Positions 35,078 through 46,490 of a DNA stretch of 64,000 bases are shown one piece after another. Below the pieces are notes generated by a model. It did not search any database and was not told the origin of the DNA. It saw only the letters and a list, made by a program, of their open reading frames with translations. Each line of letters starts with the position of its first letter. Position 1 is the first letter of the stretch. Source of the DNA: Cryptomeria japonica (Eukaryota; Streptophyta; Pinopsida; Cupressales; Cupressaceae); the NCBI RefSeq assembly GCF_030272615.1, contig NC_081412.1:690750083-690814082 (forward strand). Reading direction: 5' to 3'. The position numbers and the translations under genes are program-made.

Positions 35078-38000
35078 ATGTATAAGAGGGATACACTGAG
35101 GCTGAACAAGTCAAATTTCTCTACATGGCATAAAAGGATGAAGTTGCACCTATCAGGAGTAGGAGAATATGTTGTATATTATCTGGAGAATGATTTCATT
35201 ACACTGAGCACCTATCCATTGACAATGGAAGAGATAAAGGAGAAGCAAGAACATATCCAAGAAGTGATTGAAATAACATTTGCATTGATCGACTCAGAGT
35301 TTAATGATCTAGAACGCTGCAATGATGCAAAGGCAATGTGGGACAAGCTCATATCTGTGTATGGTGGAGATGAACATGTTCAAAGGGAAAAAGTGGATAG
35401 TCTAAGAGGACAAATTGAATCTATGAGGATGAATGAAGGTGAGAACATAACCCAGTATAGTACAAGACTAAAGGAGATTGTCAATCAAATCAAAGGAGTA
35501 GGTGGAACTATTGAAGAAAAGGATATAGCAGGTAAGTTGTTAAGAACCCTTCTACCAGCTTATGCAATCTGATTCTCTGCAATCAATGAATTAAGGTTTG
35601 TACCCAATATGCCAGTTTCTTTAGATGCTACTATTGGTAAGCTACATGCATTTGAGTTAAGTAATTTTGATAATAGTGGGTCATCGATAAATAAAGTTGA
35701 ATCTGCATTTAGTTCTTTTCGTATTGGTGAATCTGATGATTACAATGATAGAATGAGGAAGTACACTGAAGGGGATCACAGTGGAGCAAGTGAGAGATTT
35801 CATACACTGAAGGGGATCATAGTGGAGCAAGTGAGAGATTTCACAAGAACATGGAAAAAGTGCACAAACTGTATCAAGAAATCAAAAAGCAAGAAGAGTT
35901 TGAAGCACTATTAGCCAGAAGGTTACCAAGACGCAAAGGTAAGTATAAAGGAAAACTAGCTTTGAAATATTTCAATAGTGATAAGATAGGACATATGGCT
36001 TCTAACTATCTTGACAAAGATTCTACTGAAAAGAGAGATTACTGAGATGATAGATAGACATATAATCATTACAGAGGACACTGAGACTTCAGAAGAAGAG
36101 ATAGAAAGTCATGCTTAATAGCCGATGAGGAATCCAATGATGATAAATCAGATGAAACTGATACAGAGGAAGTAGTTTATGTGGCTATCAAAGATGGATT
36201 AGATGAAGAAAGGTATGAAGAAAAATCCCTAATATCTCATATAAATACTAATGACTCGTGGATCATAGATAGTGGATGCTCACATCACATGATAGGTGAT
36301 AAACACAAGTTTGTTATATTAGAAGATTATGATGGAGGCTATGTAAGATTTGGTAATAATGCACCATGTCTGGTAAAAGGTAAAGGATCTATAACACTTC
36401 TTGACAATGCAAAATGCAATGATGTTTATTGGGTTGAAGGTTTGAAATACAATTTGTTGAGTGTAGCACAACTAAACAACACAGGTTACCGAATAGAATT
36501 TTAGAAAGGAATTGTCAAAGTTCATGACAAGCATGGAAAGTTAGCTGCTATCAGGACACAAACAAAAGGTAACACATTTCACCTTGACTCAACTCGGAAC
36601 AAGTGTCTGTATGCAAAGATAGATGATACCTAGTTATGGCATAAAAGGTTTTGTCATGTAAATTTTGATAATCTGATCAAAATAAGCAAGAAGCACTGTG
36701 TAAGAGGTCTACCAAGTCTTGAAAAACCTGAGAATGCTATGTGCCGAGGATGCCAGATGGGTAAAATGACAAGATCAAGCTTTACAAGTAAGTCCTACAC
36801 TTCTAAGGGAGTTTTAGATCTTGTGCATACCGATCTTTGTGGTCCTATGAAAGTTCAAAGTTATTATGGTGATAAATATTTCATATTATTTGTGGATGAT
36901 TACTCAAGGATGATGTTAGTTATGTTTTTAAAAGAAAAAATAGAAGCTTTTCAAATGTTTAAATGGTACAAGGAAAGAGTTGAAAATGAAACAAGAAGAC
37001 AACTGAAATGTCTTAGATCAGACAGAGGAGGAGAGTTCACATCTGATGAGTTCAACTTATTCTGCAATGATCATGGTATAAAAAGACAAGTCTCTGCACT
37101 GAGAACTCCACAACAATATGGAATTGTTGATAGAAGAAAAATATCTATTGTGGATTGTACCAAAACCCTGATGATTGAAAAGAAAGTGCCACAAACATTT
37201 TGGAGAGAAGCAATAAGCACAACAGTTTACACCCTAAACCGAGCACAACTGAAGAAAGGAACTTTGAAGACACCTTATGAAATCTGGTATGACAAGAAAC
37301 CTAATGTAAGTTACTTTAAAATCTTCGGAAGTAGATGCTATGTTCATAAAGATGATAGAAATGGCAAGTTTGATCAGAAAAGTGAAGAAGGAACATTTCT
37401 TGGTTATTCTTCTAGAAGTAAAGCGTTTAAATGTCTGATCAAATCATCTAACAAAATAGTAGAAAGTGCAAATGTGAAAATTGATGAATTTGTAGAAAGA
37501 AATGATGAAGGAAACTCCAAAGAACCAGAAGATTATGAAGGATTTGTCTATGTTCAACCGACAAGTCTTATCGAGAGAACTATTGAAGAAAATGAAGAGA
37601 ATATCCAGTTACCGAGTGATGAAGAAGATCATACAAAGCCTACTGAGCCTGTATTAGCCAAGTATGTTAGAAGACATCATGCATCAAGTCAGATTATAAG
37701 AGATAAGGATGATCTAGTGATGACAAGGAACAAATTGAGATAGAACACATGTCTGATATCTGAATTTGAACAGAGAATAGGGAAAGAGGCATTTAACAGT
37801 GAAGATTGGATAAATGCTATGACAGAAGAGATTGATCAAATCAAGAAGAATGACACATGGACACTGGTCCCAAGACCGAAGGACAAAAATGTAATCGGTA
37901 CAAAGTGGATTTTCATAAACAAGCTAAATGAAAAAGGTGAGGTCATTCAAAATAAAGAAAGATTAGTTTACAAAGGTTATGCCCAAGAAGAAGGAATTGA

Positions 38001-39303
38001 TTATGGTGAGACTATTGCACCTATGGTAAGACTTGAAGGAGTAAGAACATTGTTGGCATATGCTACTTACAAGAATTTCAAGGTATATCAAATGGATGTC
38101 AAATCTGCATTTCTGAATGGTATATTAGAAGAAGAAGTTTTTATTGAACAACCTGAAGGATTTGTTGAAGACAAGGATAAAGATTAGGTATGTAAATTGA
38201 ACAAAGCTTTATACGGTCTGAAACAAGCACCTAGAGCATGATATGAAAGATTGCACTCTTATCTGATCAAGATTGGTTTTATAAGAACAAGTGAAAACAA
38301 TAATATGTACATGAAGAATGATGAAAATGGAATACTGATCTCAGCCATATTTGTTGATGATATTATCTTTTGTGGAAATGAGTCTCTATGCAAGAACTTT
38401 GGAAATGAAATGAGCAAAGAATTTGAGATGTCATTAATCGGTGAGATAAAGTATTTTATAGGTTTACAAATACTGCAAATGAAAGACGAGATTTTCATTA
38501 CTCAATCCAAGTACATAAAGGAAATCTTGAAGAAATTTGGAATGGAGGATTCAAAACCAGTAAGTATTCCTATGACTACCAACTGTAAACTATCAAAAAA
38601 TGATGAATCTACATCTGTTGATGAGACACTTTACCGATTCATGATTGGAAAGCTACAATATGTTGTTCACAGTAGGCCAGATGTAGCACATGTAGTAGGT
38701 ATAGTTGCAAGATTCTCTGCAGATCCCAAGGAAACACACATGGCAGCAATCAAGAGAATTTTCAGATACTTGAAAGGCACTAAAGATTATGGCTTAGTAT
38801 ATTAGAAAAGAAATGTTTTTGATTTAAAAGTTTATACTGATGCTGATTGGGCAAGCAATATTGATGACAGAAAAAGCACAAGTGGAGGAGCTTTCTTTTT
38901 AGGAGAAAGACTAGTGAGTTGGCTAGGCAAGAAACAAGGATGTGTTTCACAGTTAATAGCTGAAGCTAAATACGTTGCTGCAGCATTGAATTGTACCAAT
39001 ATAGAATTGATCAAACAACTATTGGATGGTATAAATGAGAAAGTTACCGAGCCAGTAACTATATTCCGTGACAATACTAGTGCCATTAACATTTCAAAGA
39101 ATCTTGTTATGCACTCTAAGACAAAGCACATCTCTATCAAATATCATTATCTTAGAGAAGAAGCTCAAGAGAAGAAAGTGGTGTTGGAGTATGTTAGAAC
39201 AAAGGAACAAATAGCAGATATCTTCACCAAGCCACTGCCAAGGGACACTTTTGAGTATCTCAGAAGTAAGTTAGGGGTCCTACCCCTATCTTCCATTCAC
39301 TGA
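35078..39303 (+). pseudogene. C5 gag-pol polyprotein, nearly one frame
   Basis: Starts MYKRDTLRLNKSNFSTWHKR at 35078. Order: UBN2-type gag; a degraded zinc knuckle (YFNSDKIGHMASNY, three Cys lost); protease with IIDSGCSHHM (~36264); integrase with LWHKRFCHVNFD, CRGCQMGK, HTDLCGP, RSDRGGEF, and Asp for the catalytic Glu (GIVDRRK, ~37120); RT with FVDDIIF (~38350); RNase H with YTDADWA, AEAKYVAA, RDNTSAI, ending FTKPLPRDTF. From 35851 to 39303 it lies in one frame with stops at 36043, 36055, ~36082, 36502, 36631, 37741, 38185, 38239 and 38803; another at 35570 precedes. The only frameshift is the 41-bp duplication at 35762-35843. Confidence 0.93.
35762..35843 (+). repeat. 41-bp tandem duplication in C5 gag
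   Basis: Units 35762-35802 and 35803-35843 begin TACACTGAAGGGGATCA and differ at one base (cacag/catag). Because 41 is not a multiple of 3, the second copy moves the frame of gag out of register with pol. Confidence 0.9.
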
Positions 39304-39667
39304 CCGAGTTTGGTGAAAGCATCAATTCGATGACTCTACAGAATATCTTTTAGGAGTTGATGCTGATTTACACACTTTAGGAGGTTTTCTAAAGGTGTGC
39401 ATGAAACAATAACAGGGAGCAGGAATTGAAGTCAAATTGCTCTGACCAAGACTAAGTTGACACATAACAGCAAGGAATTCACTTCTCAACAGAAGAAATC
39501 ATGTTTTAGTTCTTTACATTTTGGCATTGTTGTCAAAGGGGGAGAAGACTAATGTATGGGGGAGAAGACTGATGACAGGGGGAGAGCATTTCAGCATTTT
39601 AGCAATCTGAATCCGAATCAATTCGGTCAAATCAATTGGTTTTGCTAGCAATGCCAAAGGGGGAGAT
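39304..39667 (+). other. C5 3' non-coding region with four G-tracts
   Basis: No gene. G-tracts in polypurine-tract style lie near 39534 (TCAAAGGGGGAGAAGAC), 39555 (ATGGGGGAGAAGAC), 39577 (CAGGGGGAGAGC) and 39653-39667 (GCCAAAGGGGGAGAT), the last one adjoining the LTR and serving as the plus-strand primer. Confidence 0.85.
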
Positions 39668-41153
39668 TGTTGGCATTCCAATTACAATAAAAGATTGTTG
39701 GCATTTCAATAAGGATATTGAGAAGGTTGTTGATGATTATGGATATAACTGATTAAGGATGTTTACTGTCTTAATATTATTATTTTGTCATTGATGTCAA
39801 GAAATTGATTTTCTAATTCAGTATGATGTTGCCATATCTTAAGAAGTATGATTTGGTGAGTATAAAGATGTTGGTAAAAGACACAGAAAGAATGTGATGA
39901 ATAAGGGGAGAAATAAGTTATTCAATGGGAAACTATTATCGAGTTAGACAATGATGAGATCATGATGTTTATATTATTTTGATATCCTACATATGTTGTT
40001 GATTGTAAGGCTAATACTATACTAAGTTACTGAGTAAGGAACCTAGTCGGTAAACCCTAAGGTTATCGCTATCGGTTAATGAAGGTAGAATGTCTATCGA
40101 GTGAAGTTTAGTATTTACTGAGTTGCAATCGAGTAATAACAAAATGCATTGAATGAATAAAAGCATTATTTAATGAAGGAAGTTGATGAGCTGGAACTGA
40201 TTAAATGATTGGTATGTCGTACATGAAGTTTGTTAAAGAATCTATGGCAAAGGAAGATTGACAGGAAGATCTACAACTTAGATTGAACTGCAATACCCTA
40301 GCACAAGTTCCAAGGCGGGGTAAAACATTTTTAGATCAAAGGATACATTGAACCTGGTCAAGTTTGATGATCTGATGGCTATGATTGATCATGGGATATG
40401 TGATCACGGAGATTAAGTGGTTGGCAAATTGTTTATAAATAAGGAACTGTTGATAAACAATGTATGCAGGCAAGTGTAAGCACAGGTATGCTACATAGTG
40501 ATTACCAAACACTGAAGCTTAAAGACCTATTTTGATAATACAGTATAGAGCCCAATAGAAGGATGAGATAAGTCCTATGACTAGATTGTATTAAACAAAT
40601 AAGAATCTGCTTTAGCATTTTAGATGTGAAGTTGCAGATAGATTTTATTACTATTATTTTTTAAAGTGATAGAAAATCTCTTAACCGAGTGGACTTAACA
40701 GTCTTATTTGTGAAACCCTCTAGCAAGGTGACATTCTTATTGAGTGTTTGAAATCCTTTAACAACGTCACTTCTAACAAGGTGAAGATCCTAACAGATTT
40801 GAGGGAAATCCCTTAATCGAGTCACATCTAGCAATGTGTTTGTAATCTTTAACAAGATTTGCTTTTAACCGAGCATACTCTAGAAGAGTATATTTCTTAG
40901 TGGGTCTGAAATCCCACAATGGTTTTTCCCTATTTGGTTTTCCATATTAAATCTAGTGTTATAAGTGTTATAATGTCTATATGCTTATGAGTTTGCATGT
41001 TTAGCAGTTTTGGTTATATTGTTGAAGTATATGTTATCGAGGTTGAATCTGTTATTTTTATGGAAGATTAAGTTTGTATGATTCACCCCCCCCCCCCTCC
41101 TCTCATCTTGTTAGCTTGGCATCTATACTTAACATTAAGTATCAGAACTATCA
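39668..41153 (+). repeat. C5 3' LTR
   Basis: 1,486 bp, the partner of 33512-35013. It has the same TATAAATA (about 40434-40441) and lacks a short stretch near 40040 that the left copy has at 33885-33915. Confidence 0.92.
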
Positions 41154-41961
41154 TTTGACACATCAGCAAGTGAATTCAGACCTACCAATGTTATAAAGGT
41201 ACTCTTGGATTGAATAAAAAAGATAACGGATTGCAATGCTTTGGCCTACAAGGCAATTGATAATACTGTACTTATTCTTAAATTGATTGCACCAAATTGT
41301 AACATAGATCATATTAAGGATTCTTTAGGCAAATTGGACACATTGTCCAAATTTATTGCTGACAATGTAATAACGGTTGATAAAGTGAATGAGGATACAA
41401 TAAAGGTCAGAGTTGAAAAAGAGGAACAAATTCTTTGATGACACCATAAAGAAGTGCACTGAACACCTGAATACATTATTACCGGCACTAGACTCTATAG
41501 TTTTGGAGTACAAAGAGCTATACAGGGAAACATGCAAACCTCACCTTCTGACAGAGGACATAGACAAGGAGATCAATAAAACACAAAAGGAAATTGATGA
41601 CATAGGGGATAACATAATTGGTTCATTTGGTCACATATCAGTTTTTGAGCAAGAAATGGCAGGTTTTGAGGAAAAATCAGAGAAACTCGAGAACAAAAAG
41701 ACAAGGATAAGGTCTAATGCCAGAGAGCTTATAAATAAAATTGGTCCTAAGTTGGAAAATCTTATTTCTCAGAGAATAGAAATATCTAAGGAATTACTTC
41801 AAGGAGAACGATCATCGGAAGATCATATGCATTATCTCACCGACACGATCCAATAGACCGAGGCAACCTTGAATGATAGCAAAAGGTTTATGTAGAGTCT
41901 AAATTTGGTTTTAGTAGATATCTTTCAAATTGTAACCAGCCAATTACAGACTTTGAGGTGA
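41154..41961 (+). pseudogene. NA-A ORF2, C-terminal part
   Basis: The tail of ORF2 resumes after C5 with a segment corresponding to NA-B 29255 onward (IKKIT, LAYKAIDNT, LIAPNCNI). The short piece 33487-33511 between C4 and C5 (IIIDKGR) bridges the two halves. A one-base indel near 41428 (GAGGAACAAATT compared with GAGAAACATAAATT in NA-B) shifts the frame. The rest, to TGA 41959-41961, is acidic and helical (EIDDIGDNIIG, FEEKSEKLENKK). Stops occur near 41215, 41855 and 41893. Confidence 0.78.
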
Positions 41962-42162
41962 AATTTTTTCACTCATTTGACTATTTTTGACAACCTTTGT
42001 CATTAATGTCAAAGGGGGAGTAGTGGAGAGAAAACTACTTCTTCAGAGGATATCATTTTCTTAGAGGGAGCACATCTTTTTGGAAACTTTTTGGACTTTA
42101 GTTTTTGGAACAGTTTCTGGATTTTTCTCATGAGTGTTGCCATCAATGCCAAAGGGGGAGAT
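41962..42162 (+). other. NA-A 3' non-coding region and polypurine tract
   Basis: No gene. CAAAGGGGGAGTAG lies near 42010 and the primer tract GCCAAAGGGGGAGAT ends at 42162 beside the LTR, in the same layout as NA-B. Confidence 0.85.
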
Positions 42163-42977
42163 TGTTGGCATTCTACACTCTTATGAGAATAATTGATGTT
42201 GTCATTGATGGAAACCAACTAGCAACCAACTAGAAATCATCTGTCAACCCACCGACACTTACCCACACTAGCAATAGACTTCTACATACACTGGTAGGCA
42301 TTTCACCGGTAGTGGCAATAATGCATACCGACACTCAAGCCGACATGGAATAAACTTTGTTTATTGTTTTATATTGTAATTATTTTTTGTACAAGACGAC
42401 ATGGCATATTGTAAAAGACTCATATATATGTATGAGATCTTATAGGTCATTTTAATAGAGTAGAAAATATATGAGGGAATATAGATGATATTTTGTATAA
42501 GGTGAGATAGTTGACAATGAAGGTTTTGGTAATAGACTAAGCTTAAACCGATACTAAACCTAACATAGTTGATGCTGATCTAAAGCAGTACATTGTATTG
42601 GATTTTGATAATCCATTTTGTAAGTCAGTGAGACTTCTATTTTGTGATTAAGTAGTGAGCTCTAGGCTGCTAGCCTTCTTTTATGTGCAGGCCCCTCATT
42701 GTAAGTAATATTTATTCATTGGCCAGTGAGTGAATATTGTGGGTCACAAATCCCACCGAGGTTTTTCCCACACCGGGTTTCCTCATTAAATATCTTGTGT
42801 TATGGTGTGTTCTCTATGTTGTCTCTGCTATTCTTATTTACTGCATTAATTCTTATTTACCAATACACTATTTTGGGATACAAAGTTCTTAATAAGTTTA
42901 AATATTCTATTAACTGGTTAGACATTGATTCCCCCCCCCACCTCTCAGTGTCTTTGGGACTGTCATTGATTCTAACA
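42163..42977 (+). repeat. NA-A 3' LTR
   Basis: 815 bp, TGTTGGCATTC to GATTCTAACA. Both ends are intact, unlike the 5' copy. Its C-tract (near 42930) is interrupted by an A. Confidence 0.9.
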
Positions 42978-44617
42978 TTTCTTGTTGGTACTTTGAGCTT
43001 TGACGTGATTTACAACCAACTCATTGTCTCCATGAACCTTTAAGGATTTGATCCCTCTCTTTTGTGTCATTTGGAGACTTAAAATCAAAGCTTCATACTT
43101 AGATACATTATTAGTGCAGCCAAAATATAGTCTGAAAGACAACTAGTATTTCTCCCCTCTTGGATAAATCAAAAGCACACCAGGCCCTATACCATTCTTG
43201 TTCCTTGATCCATCAAAGAACATATCCCACAATCCATACATGTCATTGTCTTGTTTTTGAGAGATTAGGGATAGGGGCATCCTCGTCATGGATGCAATAG
43301 GTACCTAGGCCTATATCTTTGATTTCATGAATGGGGTCAACCTAAAATGCATTTTCCCACTTAACAAGTAGGCAATCAGGAACTTCCTCTAATGGAGTTG
43401 CAGTCTCTTTGACTAAAACTTCTTATTTTTCTTCATGGAGGGTATAGTTCATGTTGATAGGACTGGGAGTATAGGGCTCTATGTGATCATTAGCAATAGG
43501 TTCAACTCTAATGGTTACTTTGGTACCATATCTTGTCCTAAACAACATGTGAGACCAATCAAAAGATAATTAGCCACCTATCTTAACAGTGAATTCCCTA
43601 GATAAACAAATGGAAAAATAAGTAGGGAGGTCAATCAATTAGATGTCTTGCAACACACTACAACCCAGGCAGCCATGAAAGGTTATATTTAAATCTTAAA
43701 TGACCCCTATAGTCGGAATTGATGTGTCACCAAGTTGTACCACCCCTCTTGTTATAGGCTAATAATTGATACCTAGGTGGTCAGCTATTTCCTTAGGCAT
43801 AACTGAACTACTAGCCCCACTATCTATCATACAATTATGAACAAGTTTATCTCCTATGATTAATGATAAATAAAAAAAGGGAGGCTTAATGATTTTTTTT
43901 GGATTGTCTGCCTCCAAAGGCTACACCAGGCTTGTAGAAATTGAAGAGCTGCAATGTTGACTGGCTCCTTCTGCAACATCAATCCCCCTTAGGGCTTCCT
44001 AATGTAGATCTCTTTGAGATGGAATAGCAAGAGAATCCCACATAGATACATTGAGGTTGGCCTTCTTCATTTTCTCAACAATATTAAAGGGGATGATAGC
44101 CTTAGCAGGGACCTTTGTAGCAACAAGGTCTAGTTTTGATATTATAGTTGCCTTAGGTGGCTCTCCCTTCTTGATATTTTGATTCAAGTCTAATTCTCTA
44201 TTTGGAGCAGTCACCCCATTAGATACCTTAGGCATTGGGGATTGAAAAGTGGCCTATGATGTTTGAGCCATTGTGGTAGAAGAAACACTAGGGTCTATGG
44301 CCCTCTTTTTTGATCTTGTATTGTTGGCCACATTGTCCCCACTGGTCTAATTTACTCCACAAAAATCAACCTCCTACCAATTAAGAAATGTTGTATCTCC
44401 TTGTGGATGATTAGGATAGTCACCAAAATGTTGCTTCCCTCATATTGTTAGCTTACTTTGTGCTACTAGGGCCTGAGAAAACTCACCATTTTGACAAGCA
44501 ACCTGATTGTGAGGCTGGTTGCATTGAGTACACCAATCTTTCTCTTGATCAAGGTTGTTCTATGTTGGCACTAGTTCCTTTGAGGTACTTGTAGCTGAGG
44601 GATTCAAGCTATTCAAG
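42978..44617 (-). pseudogene. G2 gypsy-type gag end, protease and RNase H, no RT
   Basis: Read leftward from 44617: a knuckle CTQCNQPHNQVAC (~44540), KANLNVSMWDSLAIPSQ just before the protease (~44030), and a retropepsin-like CMIDSGASSSVMPKEIADHL (~43830). A spacer of about 220 residues follows, then RNase H (MFFDGSRNKNGIGPGVLLI, ~43210; NNVSKYEALI; VHGDNELVVNHV). The frame is nearly continuous, with several stops and one slip in an A-run near 43250. No RT motif lies between protease and RNase H, where gypsy elements have it. The RNase H continues at 14024. It could be a non-autonomous gypsy derivative or an old internal deletion. Confidence 0.75.
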
Positions 44618-44825
44618 TGTTTGAAAATTGGAGTAATTGATTATGTGTTGCTTTGATGTTTTGTCATTGATGGCAACACTGGCTGTTTTGGTTGTTTACC
44701 AGTTTCTGGTAGGTTTTGCTAGAGTGGTTGGATTATGATATTGACCCAATATACTTTGGTATGCTTTAGTTTGTGGAATTGGTTTGGACCTGTCATTCAT
44801 GTTATTCAGATGTGTATCACGATCA

Positions 44826-45768
44826 TGTTGGCAATGGACACTCAATTGGTTGGTTTCACTATGTTTTCATTGATGGCAACATGGTATTTTGTTTTCGCTT
44901 CATGTTTTGAAGATGTTGTGTATCGACAGGCACTTCATAGACACTACACCGGCACCAGCACCAGTAGGACAGAAGGATTTCTTTAGTTACTGACAATGTA
45001 GATCAACATGGTTTAGAATATGGTTATCGGTATTGGAGGCTGACATCTCTTGGATCTGACATCGACAATTGATTTTGATATTCACGTATTTATGTCATAT
45101 AGCCAACATGTAATTTGATATTGTATATATCTTTGTAAGCCGACATGAGGCATGATAAGTTGTATAGGGTATATAGGTCAGTTGAATCAGAAAATTTTGA
45201 TATGAATAAGGTATTTTAATGATAATGAAGATGTGGATGTAATATGATGCGAAATATATCAGAGAGATTATGTATGTGAGGATATTTATGTAAGGGTTAT
45301 TCAGGTAAAGGGTTTAGGGTTTCAAACCGGAACAAACAGAGCTTAAACTAGAACTGTATTCTGGTATAGAAGATGCTATCTTAGTAGTTCAATACTTCTC
45401 TGGATTGTAGTCTAGATTTATATGCAGTCAGTGAGGCTCCATTTGTGATTGAGTAGTGTGCTCTAGGCTGTAAGCCTTCCTACAAGTGTAGGCCCCTTAT
45501 ATTTTGTAATATCTCTTCTTATGGCTAGTGGATTGATATTGTGAGTCACAAATCCCACCGTGGTTTTTCCTCTTTGAGGTTTTCCACATATAATTTTGTG
45601 TGTTATGATTCTCATTTATGTGATTGGCTTATTGATTGCTTTACTTCTTTCAATTCTGTATGTACCGGTATACTGGTTGGTGTATGCATGTTTTAATAAG
45701 GCTAAAATTGATCATTCTGGTATAACACTGATTCACCCCCCCCGTCTCAGTGTTATTGGATTCCAACA
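44826..45768 (+). mobile_element. S3, solo LTR in the C6 5' LTR
   Basis: 943 bp, TGTTGGCAATGG to TTGGATTCCAACA, flanked by gatca (44821-44825) and gatta (45769-45773). The 3' LTR of C6 is continuous at this point (near 51273), proving an insertion. The sequence resembles NA LTRs: the same GAGTAGTG..CTCTAGGC block, hairpin and C-tract. Confidence 0.88.
45479..45492 (+). promoter_or_regulatory. LTR hairpin, S3 copy (compensated stem)
   Basis: CCTACAAGTGTAGG. Relative to CCTGCATGTGCAGG, an inner G-C pair has become A-T on both arms, so all six pairs are kept. Confidence 0.58.
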
Positions 45769-46476
45769 GATTAGTTGGTTTTGGGTTTAATGACTCAAGA
45801 GCTATCATTTTCTCTAGTAAGCCTTTTGGTCACTGGTAGGGGTTTTACCGATAGAGCTTTGTTGAAGATCTTTTGATGCACGTGATAAGTGGTGTTGGCA
45901 TAGCTTCTAGATGGATTTCGAGATATTGAAGGTTATCTTGTTCATGTTCCTATTGATCGGTGGTGTTGGATTTGGGTCCAGACCTAATGCTATCTTATTC
46001 GGCTAGGTTATGGACTGTTTTATGTAACGTGTTGGTGGATGATCCCGATGGGTTTCCGTTTGGATCTATTGATTGGATTTTGCTGTTTCAGTCTTAGGCC
46101 GACTCGGTTGATCATTGGATTGTGGGTTATGTAATGAATTTACCATATTATCTTTTAGGTGCCTGACCTAATTGTTTAGGTCCCAAGTTGGTATAAATAT
46201 GATGTAAGATCTCTTTGTAGATCATGGGAATATTCATGGTTTTTGGGATATAGGATTATCTGTGTGCGAATAAGGTTTTGGTTGATCATAGGTGATCGAA
46301 TTGGGTTGGTGAAAGAGGTTTAAGACCTTCAGTACTGATCTTAATCAAAACTGTATTCAGACATAGGAGATACTATTCTTGCAGTTCACTCTTCTTTCCA
46401 GTTTGTAATCTATATTTATTTTGTAGTCAGTGAAGCTCCTTTTGTGATGAGTAGTGCGCTCTAGGCTATTGGCCTT

Positions 46477-46490
46477 CCTGCATGTGTAGG
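46477..46490 (+). promoter_or_regulatory. LTR hairpin, C6 5' copy
   Basis: CCTGCATGTGTAGG, pairing with one G-U, about 285 nt after the TATA box. The 3' LTR copy (53324-53337) is CCTACATGTGCAGC, with mismatches. Confidence 0.55.

Larger units (their letters stand above)
33512..41153 (+). mobile_element. C5, complete copia retrotransposon
   Basis: A 7,642-bp plus-strand copia element with LTRs 33512-35013 and 39668-41153, primer site, one gag-pol frame and polypurine tract. It sits in NA-A ORF2, only 25 bp to the right of the C4 insertion. Immediate flanks (gagat on the left, tttga on the right) do not form a clear target duplication. It is a different family from C1/C4 and C2/C6: longer LTRs and no shared hairpin. 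The fewest frame breaks of any element here make it relatively young. Confidence 0.93.
14025..42977 (+). mobile_element. NA-A, Pol-less two-ORF LTR retrotransposon, outer copy
   Basis: This is an LTR element stretched to 29 kb by later insertions (C4 with NA-B and S2 inside it, then C5). Without them it is about 6.7 kb: LTR, primer site, ORF1, ORF2, polypurine tract, LTR. It is flanked by gttct (14020-14024) and tttct (42978-42982), a target duplication with one change. It interrupts the G2 RNase H. No pol domain is present anywhere in its own sequence. The first LTR starts TA where TG is expected, a single transition. Confidence 0.85.
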
